From: Chrysoperla carnea
Lineage: Eukaryota; Arthropoda; Insecta; Neuroptera; Chrysopidae
Reading direction: 5' to 3'
Length of the DNA stretch: 64,000 bases
NCBI RefSeq assembly: GCF_905475395.1
Contig: NC_058339.1
Location: forward strand, 9,742,001-9,806,000
Below the pieces are notes generated by a model. It saw only the letters and a program-made list of their open reading frames with translations, did not search any database and was not told where the DNA came from. The position numbers and the translations under genes were made by a program. The first letter of the stretch is position 1, and each line of letters begins with the position of its first letter. Positions 46,133-59,784 of the stretch are shown here, one piece after another.

Positions 46133-49100
46133 TCAAACAACAATTGTAGTCATATTTAATTTATTATGTTGCTGATTATTATTATGTTCTGGTTCTTGTT
46201 GCTGTTGTTGTTGTTGTTGTTGTAAAATTGCTGATGTTGAATAATTAATTGGAATATTATAATTATTATTATTAAATACAAATATTTTATCATATTTATT
46301 ATTATTATTATTATTAATATTATTTGTTATTGTCGATGAAATAACTGTATGTCTATTAAATTGCTGTTGTATGTTGTTATTATTTGTGACATGTTTAATA
46401 ACCGATGTTGTTTTATTATTTAATATAATTGTTTTATTTTCAATTTTAGTTAATTTTTTAATATCGTTATTATTATTATTATTATTGTTACTATTGTTAT
46501 TGTTATTATTATTATTAATTTTATCGTTGGATGGTAGTGTTGGTGTTATAGTATTATTGTTGTTGTTGTTACGCATACAAGATGATTCTTCATGTTTATA
46601 TAAATAAGATTTTAATGCAAATGCTTTACCACAACGTAAACATATATATGGTTTGGTATTTGAATGTGTTTGTATATGTGCCCGTAAATTTGATTTATCT
46701 GCAAATGCTTTTGTGCAAATATTACATTTGAATGGTTTTTCACCTGTAACAAAATTAATATAATGTCAATATTTATTCTTTTGTGTTTATTTTTATGTAT
46801 AAAGGTTTTCAGTGCATGAACGCGCAAAACATAAGTTCAGTGAAATGTCTCCTATTACTTCTATCCATACAATATTATACATAGATAACGCGAGGGGAAA
46901 GCTATCCTGTAAGAGGATGCGATATGATGAATGAGAAAGAAGGCTGTCAGTTAGTTCCTATGTGTCCTTGTCATAGTCATATGTCATAATCATATGATGC
47001 ATAGAGATTTTGTGTAATGTAAACAATATCTAGCCAATGACACATAGAAACTAACTGGCAGTCTTCTTCTCTCTCCTTCATCATATCGCAAATTTTGGGC
47101 AATGACGTTCTATATGTATAATACTCTATGGGCATTAGCTGTCAGTTCATTGTAAACAGCTGAGTACATATCTGTCAAATTTAACTGTATTCTTTCGACA
47201 GTGAATTTAATTAATTTGTACCTATTTATTTATTAAATTGCAAATAATAACCACTAAGGACATGATAAAAAAGAAGGTAAAAACTGATTGAAGCAAAAGT
47301 ATTGATACAGTGACAAGTGTGGTAGAAGATTTTTTGACAGAATCAAAAAAAAAAAAAGAAAAATTACTAATGTCAATACTTAAATCGATCTAAGATATGT
47401 TTTGAGACGACGCAAGGTTGAAAAGGAGCGTTCCAGAATGCGAAGCATTGGGAAGACACTTGGAAACGCATCTTTGTTGCAAATATTGAGGGTTTCGAGT
47501 GAATTTTTGGCACCCAAAAATTGAAACAAGCAAATTTGAGAAAAAATTGAGATGATTCGAAAACTAATCTATAATTTTCAATTGAATCAGACTATGTATT
47601 CGAACATCGAGTCTGTTATGACGCGAACTTTGGTTTCCGCAATTCTATGTCGTATTCATCGCAGATATCGTTCATGGTTTTGGAAATTTTCCTGAACTTT
47701 TCTTCAGCGTTTCCTTTTCTTTCAATCAAAATATGGTTCGCAGCATTAGCCAGTTCGATAGCTTTGCCAAGATGCAGGTTTTCTGTTAGAAGTACACGAT
47801 TCAACGACAAAGTCAAAGAATGTACCGAACTAAAAAAATTGCATGGATATCTGATTCGTTAGTGGAAATGCGTCTCATAAATGGGTGCATTTACAGGACC
47901 TACTTGTTAATTTAAAATTAAGCTGACAAAGTGTCAATGGGAAGGGTTTTCACCTTCAAAACTCCTCCCGTGTGCACGGGCTTGACATAGAGGTATGTAT
48001 TTAAAATTCAAGCTATCTAGGCGAAAGGGTTGGGTTAGGTATAAAATAAAATAAAAATGTCTGTTTTACTTACCCGTATGTGTACGAATATGACCTTGTA
48101 ATAACCATGGACGTGAAAAACATTTACCACAATAAATACATTTACATAATTGTGAATGCGTACGTACATGCATTGAATATGCTGGCATGGATACATAAAT
48201 TTTATTACAATATGGACATGCTCGAGCTTTTTTATCATTTATTGAACGATGTGTTTGTTTATGTCGTGCTAAATTTGATGATGTACTATAACATTTACCA
48301 CATTCAATACATTCATATAATTGTAAATGTTCATGTTGACCTTGAATAACATGTTGTAATGTATCATGTTGTTGTTGTTCATGTTGTTCATGTTGTTGTT
48401 GTTGTCCTTGTTGCTGCTCATGTTTATAATGTTTTTGTTCTTGTTCTTGTTGTTCTTCTTCAGTTAATACAATATGTTGTTGTTTTAAACGTTTTTTTGA
48501 TGTTTTATCAAATAATTTATGTGCATAATTATAGTTATTAATGTTGTTATTGTTATTTTCATTATCATTATCATTATTTTGTTGTTGCTGTTGTTGTTTT
48601 GTTGTTTTTATAAAACATTCACCAGCAGCTACAGCTAAACTAACTTCAGCTAATTTTGTTAAATTGTATAATTCTTCTGGACAATTTATTGATAATGTAT
48701 TATCATCATTATCGATATTTTTTATGTTATTTGTTATTGTTTTAGGATTCACAATAACTGATCTTAATGAGTCTTGTTCAGGATCATGTTCATATTCTGG
48801 TTCTCGTATAAAATAGTTCTTTGTTGCTACCGTGTCTGTGAATACAAAAAAAAAAAAAATCTTTAATAAATTTCGGAAATGCAGTATCGGGGTTTCTTCA
48901 TTTGGTATTAGGGCTAATATAAACGAATAATTACCACGAAAAATGAAAAATAAGATTCAAAATTAGTGGGTTTTAATTTTTGATTTTTTATTTGGCGTCA
49001 TATAAATTCAAAAGTTTTGACTTTGCACTACCGCAAGCAAATTTAATCCAATTTGGATGAATCAAGCATGTATGAGGTTTTAATTGAACCTGAAAACTTA

Positions 49101-51981
49101 GTTCGAATTCGATGCCGCTATAAGATGTGTTCCTTTGAAACTAACAAATTTCGTTTGAAGCATTTTTCTCGATTAAATTTATTTATCGAGGCTCAAGCAT
49201 ATGCCAACTTAATAAAGGGGGGGGGACACCCTGTATAGATGATTTTCCATTGATATTTAAATGATAGGTACGTAGGAAATATGAAAATGACTTGAAAAAT
49301 ATAACGTAATAAATGCTTAAAAATACAGAATGAATTTAGTGAGTCAGCTTTGCTCACTTGTTGCTTATGTATTTTCTTAATAAAAAGTTGTTAGTAAAAT
49401 TTTGGCATAATGCCGACAGACACCTTACACAGTGCCTCTGTTTTTCATTAAAAATTTTAAAACGTTGTTTGTCCAATCGATCAAGTGGTCAAGAATTTTT
49501 TCTTCTTGTTTGTTTAGTCGCGTTCACCACTCATTGCCAAATAATTTTGAGAATTTTTAATTTAAGAATCTATTTTCCAAGCAATGCATGTTAGATTTTT
49601 ATGATAATGATTTTTCTTGAAATCAAATTTTCTTTTTAAGTAATAGTTTATTAAATTATATAGTTTCAAATAATTTATTATTAATAAAAAGGTATCAAGT
49701 TCCCTCATTTTTGAGATGATTCACAAAAAAAATCACATAGAAAAAGATGACTTTTATCTGTCTTCTATAGTATTTGCACAAAAGTAGTATGAAAAATATT
49801 TTCAATTAAAATTATATAATGAACACGTCTTTTATACATGAAAAGTTTTTTTTATACCCTGTATATATGAAATATATATCAAGGTATACTATTTTTAGTT
49901 CCAAGTTTGTAACACTTAGAAATATTGATGCTCCAAGCAAAATTTTGGTATAGGTGTTCATCATAAAATCACCTAATTAGTCCATTACAGGTTATCCGCC
50001 CGTCTACACAATAGGCATCACTGTTAGGACAAAACTTTGGTGTACATTTTCTCCAAAACTATAAAAAATTGGGAGTTGAAAATTTGCAACTAGTGGTCTT
50101 GTAAAACTTTCTCGAAAAACAAAAATTCTAGAAAATACTTTCGAAAATTTTCGATAATCAAATAAATTGTGGCCGAAAGACCTAAATAATACAAGCACTA
50201 ACATTTAACAGTTTTTATACAGGATATTTCAATAATTAACTGAGTCAATTGTTTGTTTTCACTTGTATATGATATAATTTTTAGCAACCCAACGGGATCT
50301 TTTTGGATTTTCTCTTTCAATGCGGTGAGATCCATTTCAACTCTTTCTTTTTGAAAGGAAACCTGATTTTGTAATACATGAAAAGAAGAAAATAATAAGT
50401 AAAAAAATCTGTCGTTATTTCAGATTTCATTATAATTACCAATTATGTACGTATCTTTATCTATATACAATAATATCCAACAAAATACTTTTTGAATTAG
50501 AAATCTATTTCTGTTTTTGACTTTGTATGTTTAATATATATAACTATTTTAACAGGGTTGAACAAAAATTTACAGACATACGATTATCTCGAGTATTGTT
50601 AAATATTTTTAAGGAAGCTTTGGTATCGATAATTTTATATAGACATTGTAATTGATGTGGTACCAGCTTCAACTAAAGATTAGATTGTAGTACCCTTTCA
50701 AGGAAAACTAGCTAAATTGGTCAATCAATCAAAACAACTCGATCATTACAACTCCGGTAAAAACAACGCGGAACAAAAATAACCCCGCGCCAAAACAACT
50801 CGGTACAAAAGCAATTTATTACAAAAACGACTTCCACGTGGGTCAATTAGTGAACGCAATCACAGGGTTATCAAAAAGTTAAAAAACCGTAGACCCATGT
50901 TAACTCGATCCCATTAAAAGCATGGCCAACCCGTGGATGAACGTAATCACAGAGTTAATCAAAAAAAACCGCAAACCCGTGCTAACAGTATCCCATTAAG
51001 GTATGACCAACTCGTGGATTAGTGAATGAACGCAATTACAGGGTTAGCCAAAAAGCAAAAAAAAACCCGCATACCCGTATTAATTTGACCCCATTTAAGG
51101 CATGATCAACCCGTGGATTAGTAAATGAATGCAGTCGCAGAGTTAATATGCGTTTTTTTGACCCTAGTTGTTTTTTTGTGCAGAGCTGTAACGACCGAGC
51201 TGTTTTGGTCATATTTATTAAATACCAGAGTCATTCATATCTGCTCCCTTAAATTCAATCAAATTAGTTTTATCATAATCATCGTATAAAAATTTTACAC
51301 GAGATATATTAGAAAAATTTTACTCTTAATTTTTGTCTAATTTTTAAGTTCTAACAGAATCCAACCTCGCAAAATTTGAAACGTGAAAGTCTTAAATATT
51401 TCCATACACTCATTATTTTGGAAACGTCCTTAAAGTCAATAATTTTGAAAATTTTTTAAATCAATTTTGTTGTAGATTGCGCTTATTTCAAACTCAAAGC
51501 CACGCTCACCTCTACTCATGAGTAGGCCTCAAATAAATTTGTTTAAACAGTTTTTATTTTATTTTAATTCTGACGTCAACATTTAGAGAATTCCAATCGC
51601 GTTACTTTACTAGACTTTTTTTTATCCAACCCTGTTCATATAGATATATGTTGAATAAAATAAGTGTTATTTCAGTACTTCTAAAAATAATTTAGTACAA
51701 AGGTAATTAAGTACTTAGAAAACATATGTATTGTATAGGATGATTTTAATACAATTAAATTATTTAATTAATCTGTTTCTATATAAACATAAATTTTAAA
51801 CACACCTGTATATATAAAATTTCAAGAAAAAAGCTTTATAATATTAATTATACTTTGACATAAAAGAATTTATATTTAATTTTAAATTAAACTTACCCAA
51901 AATATTATCAGTTGATTCATCAGTATTGGTATCATCATTATTTAAGAATCTTCGATGTCGAATTAAAAATGCACGTGGCAT
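46133..51981 (-). CDS. scrt: Scratch-family zinc-finger transcriptional repressor
   Basis: Exons: 51981-51897, 48835-48074, 46743-46133; both introns are phase 1; about 485 residues. The start MPRAFLIRHRRF is a SNAG motif, the co-repressor recruiting N-terminus of the Snail/Scratch/Gfi group. Residues 30-140 hold VSLAVAAGECF and Gln- and Asn-rich runs. Five C2H2-type fingers follow in order: GKCYSTSSNLARHKQTHRS, IYVSMPAYSMHVRTH, CFSRPWLLQGHIRTHTG, AFADKSNLRAHIQTH and AFALKSYLYKHEESSC, the last with Cys in place of the final His as in the family. The second finger's YVSMPA separates Scratch from Snail proper. The second intron cuts exactly at the HTG|EKPF linker. The C-terminal tail after the fingers is about 140 residues of Asn/Gln-rich low complexity. 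A nuclear neural repressor by family. Insects have more than one scratch-like gene, so the exact paralogue is open. Confidence 0.93.
46919..47089. mobile_element. Inverted-repeat element in scratch intron 2
   Basis: Arms 46919-46966 (gcgatatgatgaatgagaaa ... tatgtgtc) and 47039-47089 (gacacatagaaactaactgg ... catatcgc) are inverted, about 50 bp with a few mismatches. Non-coding MITE-like. Confidence 0.65.
47590..47816 (-). pseudogene. hAT-type transposase fragment in scratch intron 2
   Basis: The minus strand reads ...ANHILIERKGNAEEKF, ISKTMNDICDEYDIELRKP, KFAS, a stop at 47616, and then in the same frame QTRCSNT. The block 'xIELRxPxxxxRQTxRSN' is characteristic of the repeat transposase lineage related to ZMYM/THAP-hAT proteins. 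The in-frame stop in the signature and the short length show a dead copy. Confidence 0.6.
49854..50266 (+). repeat. Dispersed repeat family, copy A (internally deleted)
   Basis: Opens with 'taccctgtatatatgaaata', holds 'aaaatcacctaattagtcca', and ends with 'ttaactgagtcaattgtttg' and 'ttttcacttgt'. Both ends match the copies at 54055-54573 and (inverted) 62489-63163. Confidence 0.7.
50829..51145. repeat. Minisatellite, 85-100 bp unit, about 3.5 copies
   Basis: Each unit carries 'caacccgtggat' ... 'gaacgcaattacagggtta' ... 'acccgtgttaa' ... 'atcccattaa'. Units vary by small indels and substitutions. Located in scratch intron 1. Confidence 0.75.
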
Positions 51982-53040
51982 ATTTTTTTTAATTATATTT
52001 AAATAAAATTTTATGCAAATTGATTTGAGAATGTGTCTAAAACACTTGTTCGATCGATTTTTTTAAATAATATTTTATTTACTTAATTTGATTGGTATAG
52101 TAACTGACTTGGATCACAGAAATTTGTTTATTACTTAATTTTTTTTGTAAAATTCAATTGTTTTTAATTCAAATTTAGCGGGTAAAATATTATTTTTAAA
52201 TCACAGTACATCACTATATATAAATTTTATTTTTAACTCGAAATGATTTATTTTCATTTAAAATGATATGAATACATTTTCAAATTTTCTTTCTTTAATT
52301 TTTAGTGTAAATAAAATGTTATTATTATATATTTTAAAATGATTTTGTTATTAAAGTGGTTTTTGGCACAAGAGTATATCAATCAAATTTAAAATCCCAA
52401 TTGTTAAGTTTAGTTGGGAGTTAAGTATATAGTTATTAGATACACACTAACTTATTTTAAATAAAAGTTCAACTTCGAAAGTCTCCCGAATTCAAAAACT
52501 CTTTCAATGTATTTATAAATATATGTATATGTATTATATGTGTATGGATGTATTAGTGTTCTATATTAAGATAAATCTTGAACGCGTGCCATACACGTTC
52601 TTAGAGGTAGGGGACAAAATATACTTACATTTAAAAAAAAAAAAATCTTAAAACTCCAGGAACGGCGACAAATTGTATGCATACTGATTAATTCATTTTA
52701 AATTCAAAAATATGTATTTTTTTCGATTACCCAATCTCGACTCAACTGTTAAACTGATTTTAATGAAATTTTATTCGCATAAAATCAGCTGATGGGTCAT
52801 CAAACTTTTATAGAGGTTGAGGAAGAGCCACTTGCAATAAGAATATCTATTAAACTGAACCGTCACCTCTTACCCTTACGAGCAAGACCTCTTTTGATTA
52901 TCAGTCTTCAAACAAATCATAAACGACTGGGATATTGCTTTTGTTTCAGTTTCCCACTTTCTTCTCAATTCTGTGGTTAATCAAAGACCTCGCATGATTA
53001 GATGGGAAAATGGCTTTCTGTGAAAATTTTTTCAAATCGC
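51982..53040. other. Upstream region of scratch
   Basis: AT-rich DNA before the scratch start codon, expected to hold its 5' UTR and promoter. I see no clear TATA-Inr pair and no coding exon. Confidence 0.35.
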
Positions 53041-53154
53041 CCCCAAAATGTTCTTCGGATCGTTCTGATCAAAAAGCTCTCACGTCCACAAAATTTTATA
53101 AAGAGTATTTTTCGAGCTACGGGCGATCAGAATGATCCGAAGAACATTTGGGGG
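53041..53154. repeat. 30-bp inverted repeat (hairpin)
   Basis: 'ccccaaaatgttcttcggat' + 'cgttctgatc' (53041-53070) is inverted at 53125-53154 with about two mismatches. The loop is 54 bases. No coding content is recognised. Confidence 0.65.
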
Positions 53155-54054
53155 GGAGGGGACGGTTTGTATCTGACACAGTTACATAATCAGTTTTTAA
53201 ATCATCGAAATATTTTATCAAATTTTGCATGTCACTTTCTCATCAAAATGAAAAACTGAAAAAAGACTTTTGCGCTTAACTTTTTTGAACCATGCTCTTC
53301 CATCTTGCACGATGTTTCCCGTGACATCGGGGTCGACACAGTTCAATATTTAGCGAAAACGCATTACCGGACAGGACCTCAAAAGCTCGATATTTGCAAG
53401 TGTTTCAAAAAAGTTTACCAAATGCTTCGAGTTCCTGCTGTTTTACCTGTGACAATAGCGATGAATATAGTTCCTACCGGGTGTCCCACAACATCTGTCG
53501 TTTTTTCTGTACCTCGCAGAATTAACATATTGAAAAATAATGACTCAATATCATATTTTGATATAATAAAATGTTTTCTAATTCGAAAAAAAAGTATCTT
53601 GTTTTTATTGACTTTTAATTAACAGAAATTTGAACGCACCATTTCTGTGCACAAGCCTGTGGTCTCGTAAGTTGGGGTGTTATAAATATTCCAATTGATA
53701 CGAGCATGTATGGATGCAGGGTAACACAATGTGTTATATATTTGTGTAAATTTTAAAATTGAATTTATAAATAATTACATGTACAATATGAGTGAACTAC
53801 GAATACTCTATAACTAACGCTAACGTTAACTAAAACTTGATGAAAACAGAGGCATATAGTACTGTAATAATAAGTATAATAATAAGATTGAGGAGGTAAT
53901 AAGGCATATGTGTACATACATACATGTTGCATATGTGTGTATATTTTATAACTCCTGTGATATTTGTGTTTATATTTTAAAATATATATATAACATATAC
54001 ATATACATAAAACAACCCCCCCCGCCTTGATTTACTTAAAGTCAGATTAGTATA

Positions 54055-54573
54055 GGTACCATGTATATATATGAAATATATCATAGTATATTAAGTTTAG
54101 TCCTAAGTTTGTTACGCTTAAAAATATTGGTGCTACGAACAAAATTTTGGGATAAGTGATCATAAAATCACCTTATTGGTCCATTTCCGGTTGTCTATTT
54201 GTCCGTCTGTGTACATGATATCTGCTCAGGGCGTAAAAAGTGAGGTCGAGTTCGTAAATGAGCAACATAGGTCAATTGAGTCTTGGATCCGTAGGAACCA
54301 TCTTGTAAATCGTTAGAACAAAAGTTTAAATATAAAAAATGTTCCTTATAAAAAAATAAACAACTTTTGTTTGAAAAATTTTTTTGTAAACATCACTCTT
54401 TACTCACGAGGGCACACATTAGATGCAAAATTTTATAGTATGTATTAATATGGGATTATCAGTTATGTATATGTGACATGTTTAGGTATATGTGTATTGT
54501 GATAAAGTAATCAACACCGTCTATACATGATATTTCAACAATTAACTCAGTCAATTGTTTGTTTTCACTTGTA
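54055..54573 (+). repeat. Dispersed repeat family, copy B
   Basis: Starts 'accatgtatatatatgaaat', holds 'gtccatttccggttgtctat', 'gtgaggtcgagttcgtaaat', 'aacaacttttgtttgaaa' and 'aacatcactctttactcacg', and ends 'tcaattgtttgttttcactt'. Non-coding. Confidence 0.75.
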
Positions 54574-57504
54574 AGTTTTAAGTTTAGTTGTTTTAATATG
54601 TCTACACATTACACTCTTATTCATAATACACATCCGATACTATTGCTTACCTATTTAACTGTTTGTATATAAAAGTATATACCTATAACCTTTTGTTTAT
54701 ATCTTCCATCGAAAGAACATCAAATATTGATGTATTTACCAAACTGTTCATTGTGAAATTCGAGTTTTTCATGTTTTTTTTTTTACCTATGGATCGTTTA
54801 TTATCGATTATATAAACCTCATACGTATAGTTTTCCGAAGATATACCTAATCTGAAGAATGTGTAAGGTATTGGAGCCATGTAAAGTGTGCACTTAACTT
54901 CAAAATGCCATAAATTCATTAAATTAAATTTTTTTGAAATAATTGCCATGAGTAAAATAATTATAATAGCGAAACCCAAGAGAGGATTTGTGTAGTAACT
55001 CGAGTGCGTCAGATTAAGATATGGTGGGTGCCAAAAAATTTACATTTCAATAATCTGATAATTTAAGCGTGACGCATGGAAATGGTAGGCTTGCAAAGTT
55101 GCGTTACCCGTAGTAACTCGAGCGCGATCAAAAAGGGAGGATAAGTGAGGTCCAAGAAAATGAGGGCTATAACACGGTAGTCTTTGTTTTTAGAGTTGAA
55201 ATTGCTAGTAATAAATAATTGAGTAATTTACTTTCTTTTTATTTGTAGGCAATTTTATTACAAATATGATATACAAATTACATAATGAACAAAATTAATC
55301 TTAATACTATATATAGCCTGTTTTTTCCTAAGCGGTACATTTTCCGTGAGTCTATTTTTCGTCATAAGGCAGCACGATAAACTTTAAAGGAATAAAACAT
55401 CGAATAAGCTTTAAAGGGATAAATCTTCGAGAGATAAATCATCGAATTTGATAAAATAATAAGGAAAATATTGCCATATGACAGAAAAATAATATATTCG
55501 ATTATAGGTTGCGTGTAAATAACTACTCTAAAGCCTAATAATCCTCCTCAATGTTTTTGAATTGTGAAAAGTATTCAGGAAATTTTTGTCTGCAACATTT
55601 TCCAAAAATATCCCCGTAACGTTGAATTTCAATGTTAATATTTGTTTGTGTTATAAGGTAGAGTGACTGTGATGATCCATACACACACAAGATCAGATCA
55701 GTATTGAAATAGATTTATCTCATCTCATAAACACTAAAAAACTACTACTATAGAATATACATCCTATATGTAGAGTGAATCTGAATGCACACATGTGGTT
55801 TTTGTACCAAAAGGTGGCCACCATCAGAGAATACATAAACTGAATGCGTAGCAGAAGAGTATCATCATTATTGTGTTCATCACGACGCACGACAACATCA
55901 CCACCACTGCTGTTGCTGCTGCTGCACAACAAACTTCAACGAAAATCTCTCGATAGTTAACAAAAATACATTTACTATCTATCAAAATATACAGAATGTG
56001 TTTTTTAACTTGACCTATGATGCTTAAAATTCGAAAAGAATTTAATTGGGAATATAAAAACAAATTTAAATAATCAAAATACCCGACTGCATTAAATAAA
56101 AACTGAAAAAGAAAGACCTCGCAGGCCTAAGGCTAAATTCACCCTGGATTAGCGAACGTATTACTATTTCATGACAAAAATCCGCTTTTATTTAACTCAT
56201 ATCTAAGGACACTGGAGTTTTTAAAACGAATTAAACGATACTTTAACTGACGAAATTCATTCAGCCGTGTAGAAATTGGATTTTGGAAATTGTAGCATTC
56301 CGGATTCGGAATCAACAAGTCGAAATACTAAGAACACACCTGGGAAGGAAAGGACACAATGAAAACGAAGCAAACTGCCTTTGGGCCGAAAGTGTCAACT
56401 TTCGTCCCGCTGTGCAAAACGAAGTTGCTGCTTTCCGACGATATTGAGCGATCACGGGAGCAAGTAAAGAATCAGATCTCATGTTTGTCACCCTTGGCTT
56501 TACCTCAGGCTACAATAAACATGAGCTTTGAGACATTATTTACCTTTGCTCCTTAGATGTGCAATATCCTATTCTTTTAAATTTTTATAATGCCTGTTAT
56601 ATCGATAGTAATAACAGGTATGGGCAATCGTGGCTTAGAGGAGTCCCTCAGACTTCTGTATCTAAAATACGAGTAAGACCAGTGACAACCTAACCAGTGA
56701 CAACCACAGATACGAGTAAGACAGAGAGACAACATTTTTTTTTTCTATTTATCCCATTACTATAAGAGAAACTGAGATAGGTAGAAGAGTCGTACACCCG
56801 TCTCGCTTCCTCCTCTATGAGCAATGCGGTCTTAGATAAAGAAACACACAATAAAGTTTATGGCACACAATAAAGTTTTAACAATGATGACTTCGACTTG
56901 AAATAACTTGCCCATGCCTGTAATAAATGGAATTAAAATGAATAAAGAACTTAACAATCATTCTGTACATCATATATTAAATAAAATATAAAAGAACAGT
57001 TCAAATTATAGAGAATGTAAGTATTACCTACCAATTAGATTATATTTTAAAGTTATTTATAAATGTTCAAGATAAAAGACATTCTTGAAAACGTTTTTTT
57101 TTTTATAAATAAATATATATAAGTACGTCGCGACGCCTTTCGTTGCGGTGGTTGCTCTCAACTCAACTCAACAACCCAACATATATAAAATAACAACAGT
57201 TGAGAATGAATCAGTTTTAAACAGATTTTTATTTTATGAGTTAAAAAAAATTTTTATATTGTTTTGTACTTTTTATTCTTTGTCTAAAAAGATTATTAAT
57301 ATTACAAATTAAGAAGAAGTAATATTTCATTTTATTGAACATTTTTTTGGTATTTATTTATCCCTGATCTACTAAAATTAAGGTTACATTTGTGGTCAAT
57401 GTTAAATATTTAGACTAATAATATTTATGTATATTATTATAAATAATTTGGAAATTACACCTATGACATTGTTATCAAAATTATAAAAATTAAATAAAAA
57501 CAAA
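54574..57504. other. Intergenic, nothing coding recognised
   Basis: Contains a repeat at about 55130-55220 similar to 2960-3060, a short CTG-rich run at 55905-55925, and low-complexity AT DNA. Short ORFs here show no family motif or splice-consistent context. Confidence 0.4.
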
Positions 57505-57775
57505 TGAAAACAAACAATTAACTGAGTAAATTGTTGAAATACTTTGTATAGAATGTGTTGAATGTGCTTGCATTATTTTTAATAAAAGTTTTAAAAATCA
57601 ACACATTTATTCTACAATATTCTACAATACTTTTTGTTAGTTTTTCAAAAATATTTCATAAGACTCACTAGTTGAAACTACCTACAAATTTTCAAATCTC
57701 TATCTTTTATAGTTTTGGCCCAAATTTGCTTCGTCACTGGAAAACAATAATATTTACGAAAAAATGTTTGTAATA

Positions 57776-58250
57776 TTACTAAGATTGGGCCATACTTTTC
57801 AAATTTGTAATCAAAATTAATCTAGCTCTAATAGGTTTCAAGAATGTGGTGTCTTGGTCCCGGAAGTAAGAAAATACATAATTGAAAGCTAGCGAAAAAC
57901 TGACATCACAGCTGAAAAGAATGACCCAAAATTAGTGGGTTTCAAAAAAAATTCCAATAAGATCGGATCAAATTTGCCTGTGTTACTAAAAAAATTGAAT
58001 TTTTTAACTTTATGACGTCATCAGAATCCAAAAAGTTTAATTTTGCTCTATCACATCCAAATTTTACCCAATTTTGATAAACCAAGTATGTAATCTTACT
58101 AAATTTGGGCCATACTTTTCAAATTTGTAATCAAAATTAACCCAGCTCTAATAGGTTTCTAGAATGTGGTATCCTGTTCCCGGAATTAAAAAAATAATTG
58201 AAAGCTAGCGAAAAACTGACATGATCACAACTGGAAAGAATGACCCAGCT
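57776..58250. repeat. Direct duplication, about 155-bp units 320 bp apart
   Basis: 'gggccatacttttcaaattt' ... 'agctctaataggtttc' ... 'gaaagctagcgaaaaactga' ... 'gaatgaccca' occurs at about 57776-57930 and again at about 58098-58250. A diverged relative of the intervening part lies at 48940-49090. Confidence 0.75.
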
Positions 58251-59261
58251 GGAAAATGAATGTAAAAATTTAGTTTCATAATAAAAATAACTAATATCAT
58301 ATTTTAATCGGTATATAATAAAAATGTGAAATAAATAATGAATGAAAAATATTACAAACAATAATTATTATAATAAAAAAAAAGTATTAAACTCGGTACG
58401 CGTGCGACATGTGTCGTTTGTTCTTTGTCGCTTCCTTCATTCATGGTTATTAATCAGTAGTTTTATAAATATGTATTTTGTGGTCGTGGAGAATTGATAA
58501 AGAGGATAAGTTTATAGTCTGATTGCTTGAATAGTTTTGGAATTATCTTGAAAACAACTTAGAACCATCCCTATACGACGTATTCGAATCTTTTAGTATT
58601 TTAAACCATTGAAAATAAAAGCTAATTAATCGTGATTTTCTTTCTTCCTTCAGTACGACTTCGTACAGCGTAGACTTTTAGAGCTTAAGCGAAATTTTCT
58701 CTAAAATCAAAATTATTGGCGAAAATATCTAGAAAGAAGAGCTAGAGAAAGGATGAAAAATAAAATTTGGTGTACTTTATATAAGTCAAAGTCCCTCATA
58801 CATGATACTTTTAATAGCTTTTGCTATCTCAACACATTATACCACTTTAAATATGACAATGAGACTGTACACTTCAATGGAAAATGCACATTACATATTT
58901 TAATTTGAACAAATAGAAAGAAACGAAAAATTTACACAGAAACGGGTACTCGAATCATCACCCACACATGTAACATTCTGCATAGTCAACTCAAAGTCAC
59001 AATCAAATTGATTGTCAATGACTCATCGTACAGCATCTCTGTATAGGTATATAATCCTTTATATTATGTGATGAGTCATTACGAAACCATCTAGCTGTGT
59101 TATTTTAACTAATATTGTATTACTAGATGAAACCCATTGAAATGTTCACCGTGATTTGTTACGAAAGTAAATAATACATGAGATAATTATCCTTTGACCG
59201 TGAAATGAGTTCAAATAAATCGGACTGGTTGCTGCTAAAAGTTATAAGCTGAAAAAAAAAC

Positions 59262-59710
59262 AAGTGAAAACAAACAATGTATTTAGATACATGCTTAACG
59301 CATGTATTCTGTCATACTCGTGATATTTATATGCCTAGATGTAAATCGAACATTCTGTATATGTAACGCACAAATTTAAAATATATATAATACCTGTACA
59401 CATACTACATAATGTCTCTAACCTAATTTGCGCCCTCTCGAGTAAATAATGATGTTCACGAAAAAAGGTTTCAAATAAAAGTTGTTTAATATTTTGTAAG
59501 AAACATTTTTACTTAAATTTTTATTCTACCTGTAATGGTTTGCAAGATGGATTCGATGGCTCAAGACAAAATTGACCTATTTTGCTCATTTACTTTGATA
59601 TCTCTTTTCGATATCATTATCACAGACGGGCAGACAGACGGACAACCGGAAATGGACTTTTTTGGTGACTTTATAAACCCTTATACCAAAATTTCTTGTC
59701 CTGTGGAACC
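59262..59710 (-). repeat. Dispersed repeat family, copy D (partial)
   Basis: 'aagtgaaaacaaacaatgta' at one end, then 'gcgccctctcgagtaaataa', 'gatggctcaagacaaaattg' and 'agacggacaaccggaaatgg'. It matches the inverted copy at 62489-63163 but is degraded. It is followed directly by a Helitron-like end. Confidence 0.7.
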
Positions 59711-59784
59711 CGTAAATGCATTCGAAACCCACTCAGGACCTACCTACACTAATTTGTGCAGCGAAGCGGGTAGGTAACTGCTAG
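59700..59784 (+). mobile_element. Helitron-like 3' terminus
   Basis: 'acctacctac' and 'gtaggtaa' can form a stem, and 'ctg' is followed by CTAG (59781-59784) and T. Weaker than the end at 4801. Confidence 0.35.

Larger units (their letters stand above)
48836..51896 (-). other. Scratch intron 1, repeat-filled
   Basis: About 3 kb. It contains a diverged copy (48920-49100) of the repeat duplicated at 57776-58250, a dispersed-family copy at 49854-50266, and a minisatellite at 50829-51145. A transposon-edge sequence 'acaccctgtatag' lies near 49227. No extra coding exon is required by phase. Confidence 0.6.

Noticed and set aside
53305..53622. A 105-codon plus-strand ORF as a gene
   Set aside because: No recognised motif, no splice or poly(A) context, and it lies beside a hairpin repeat; likely chance or transposon scrap.
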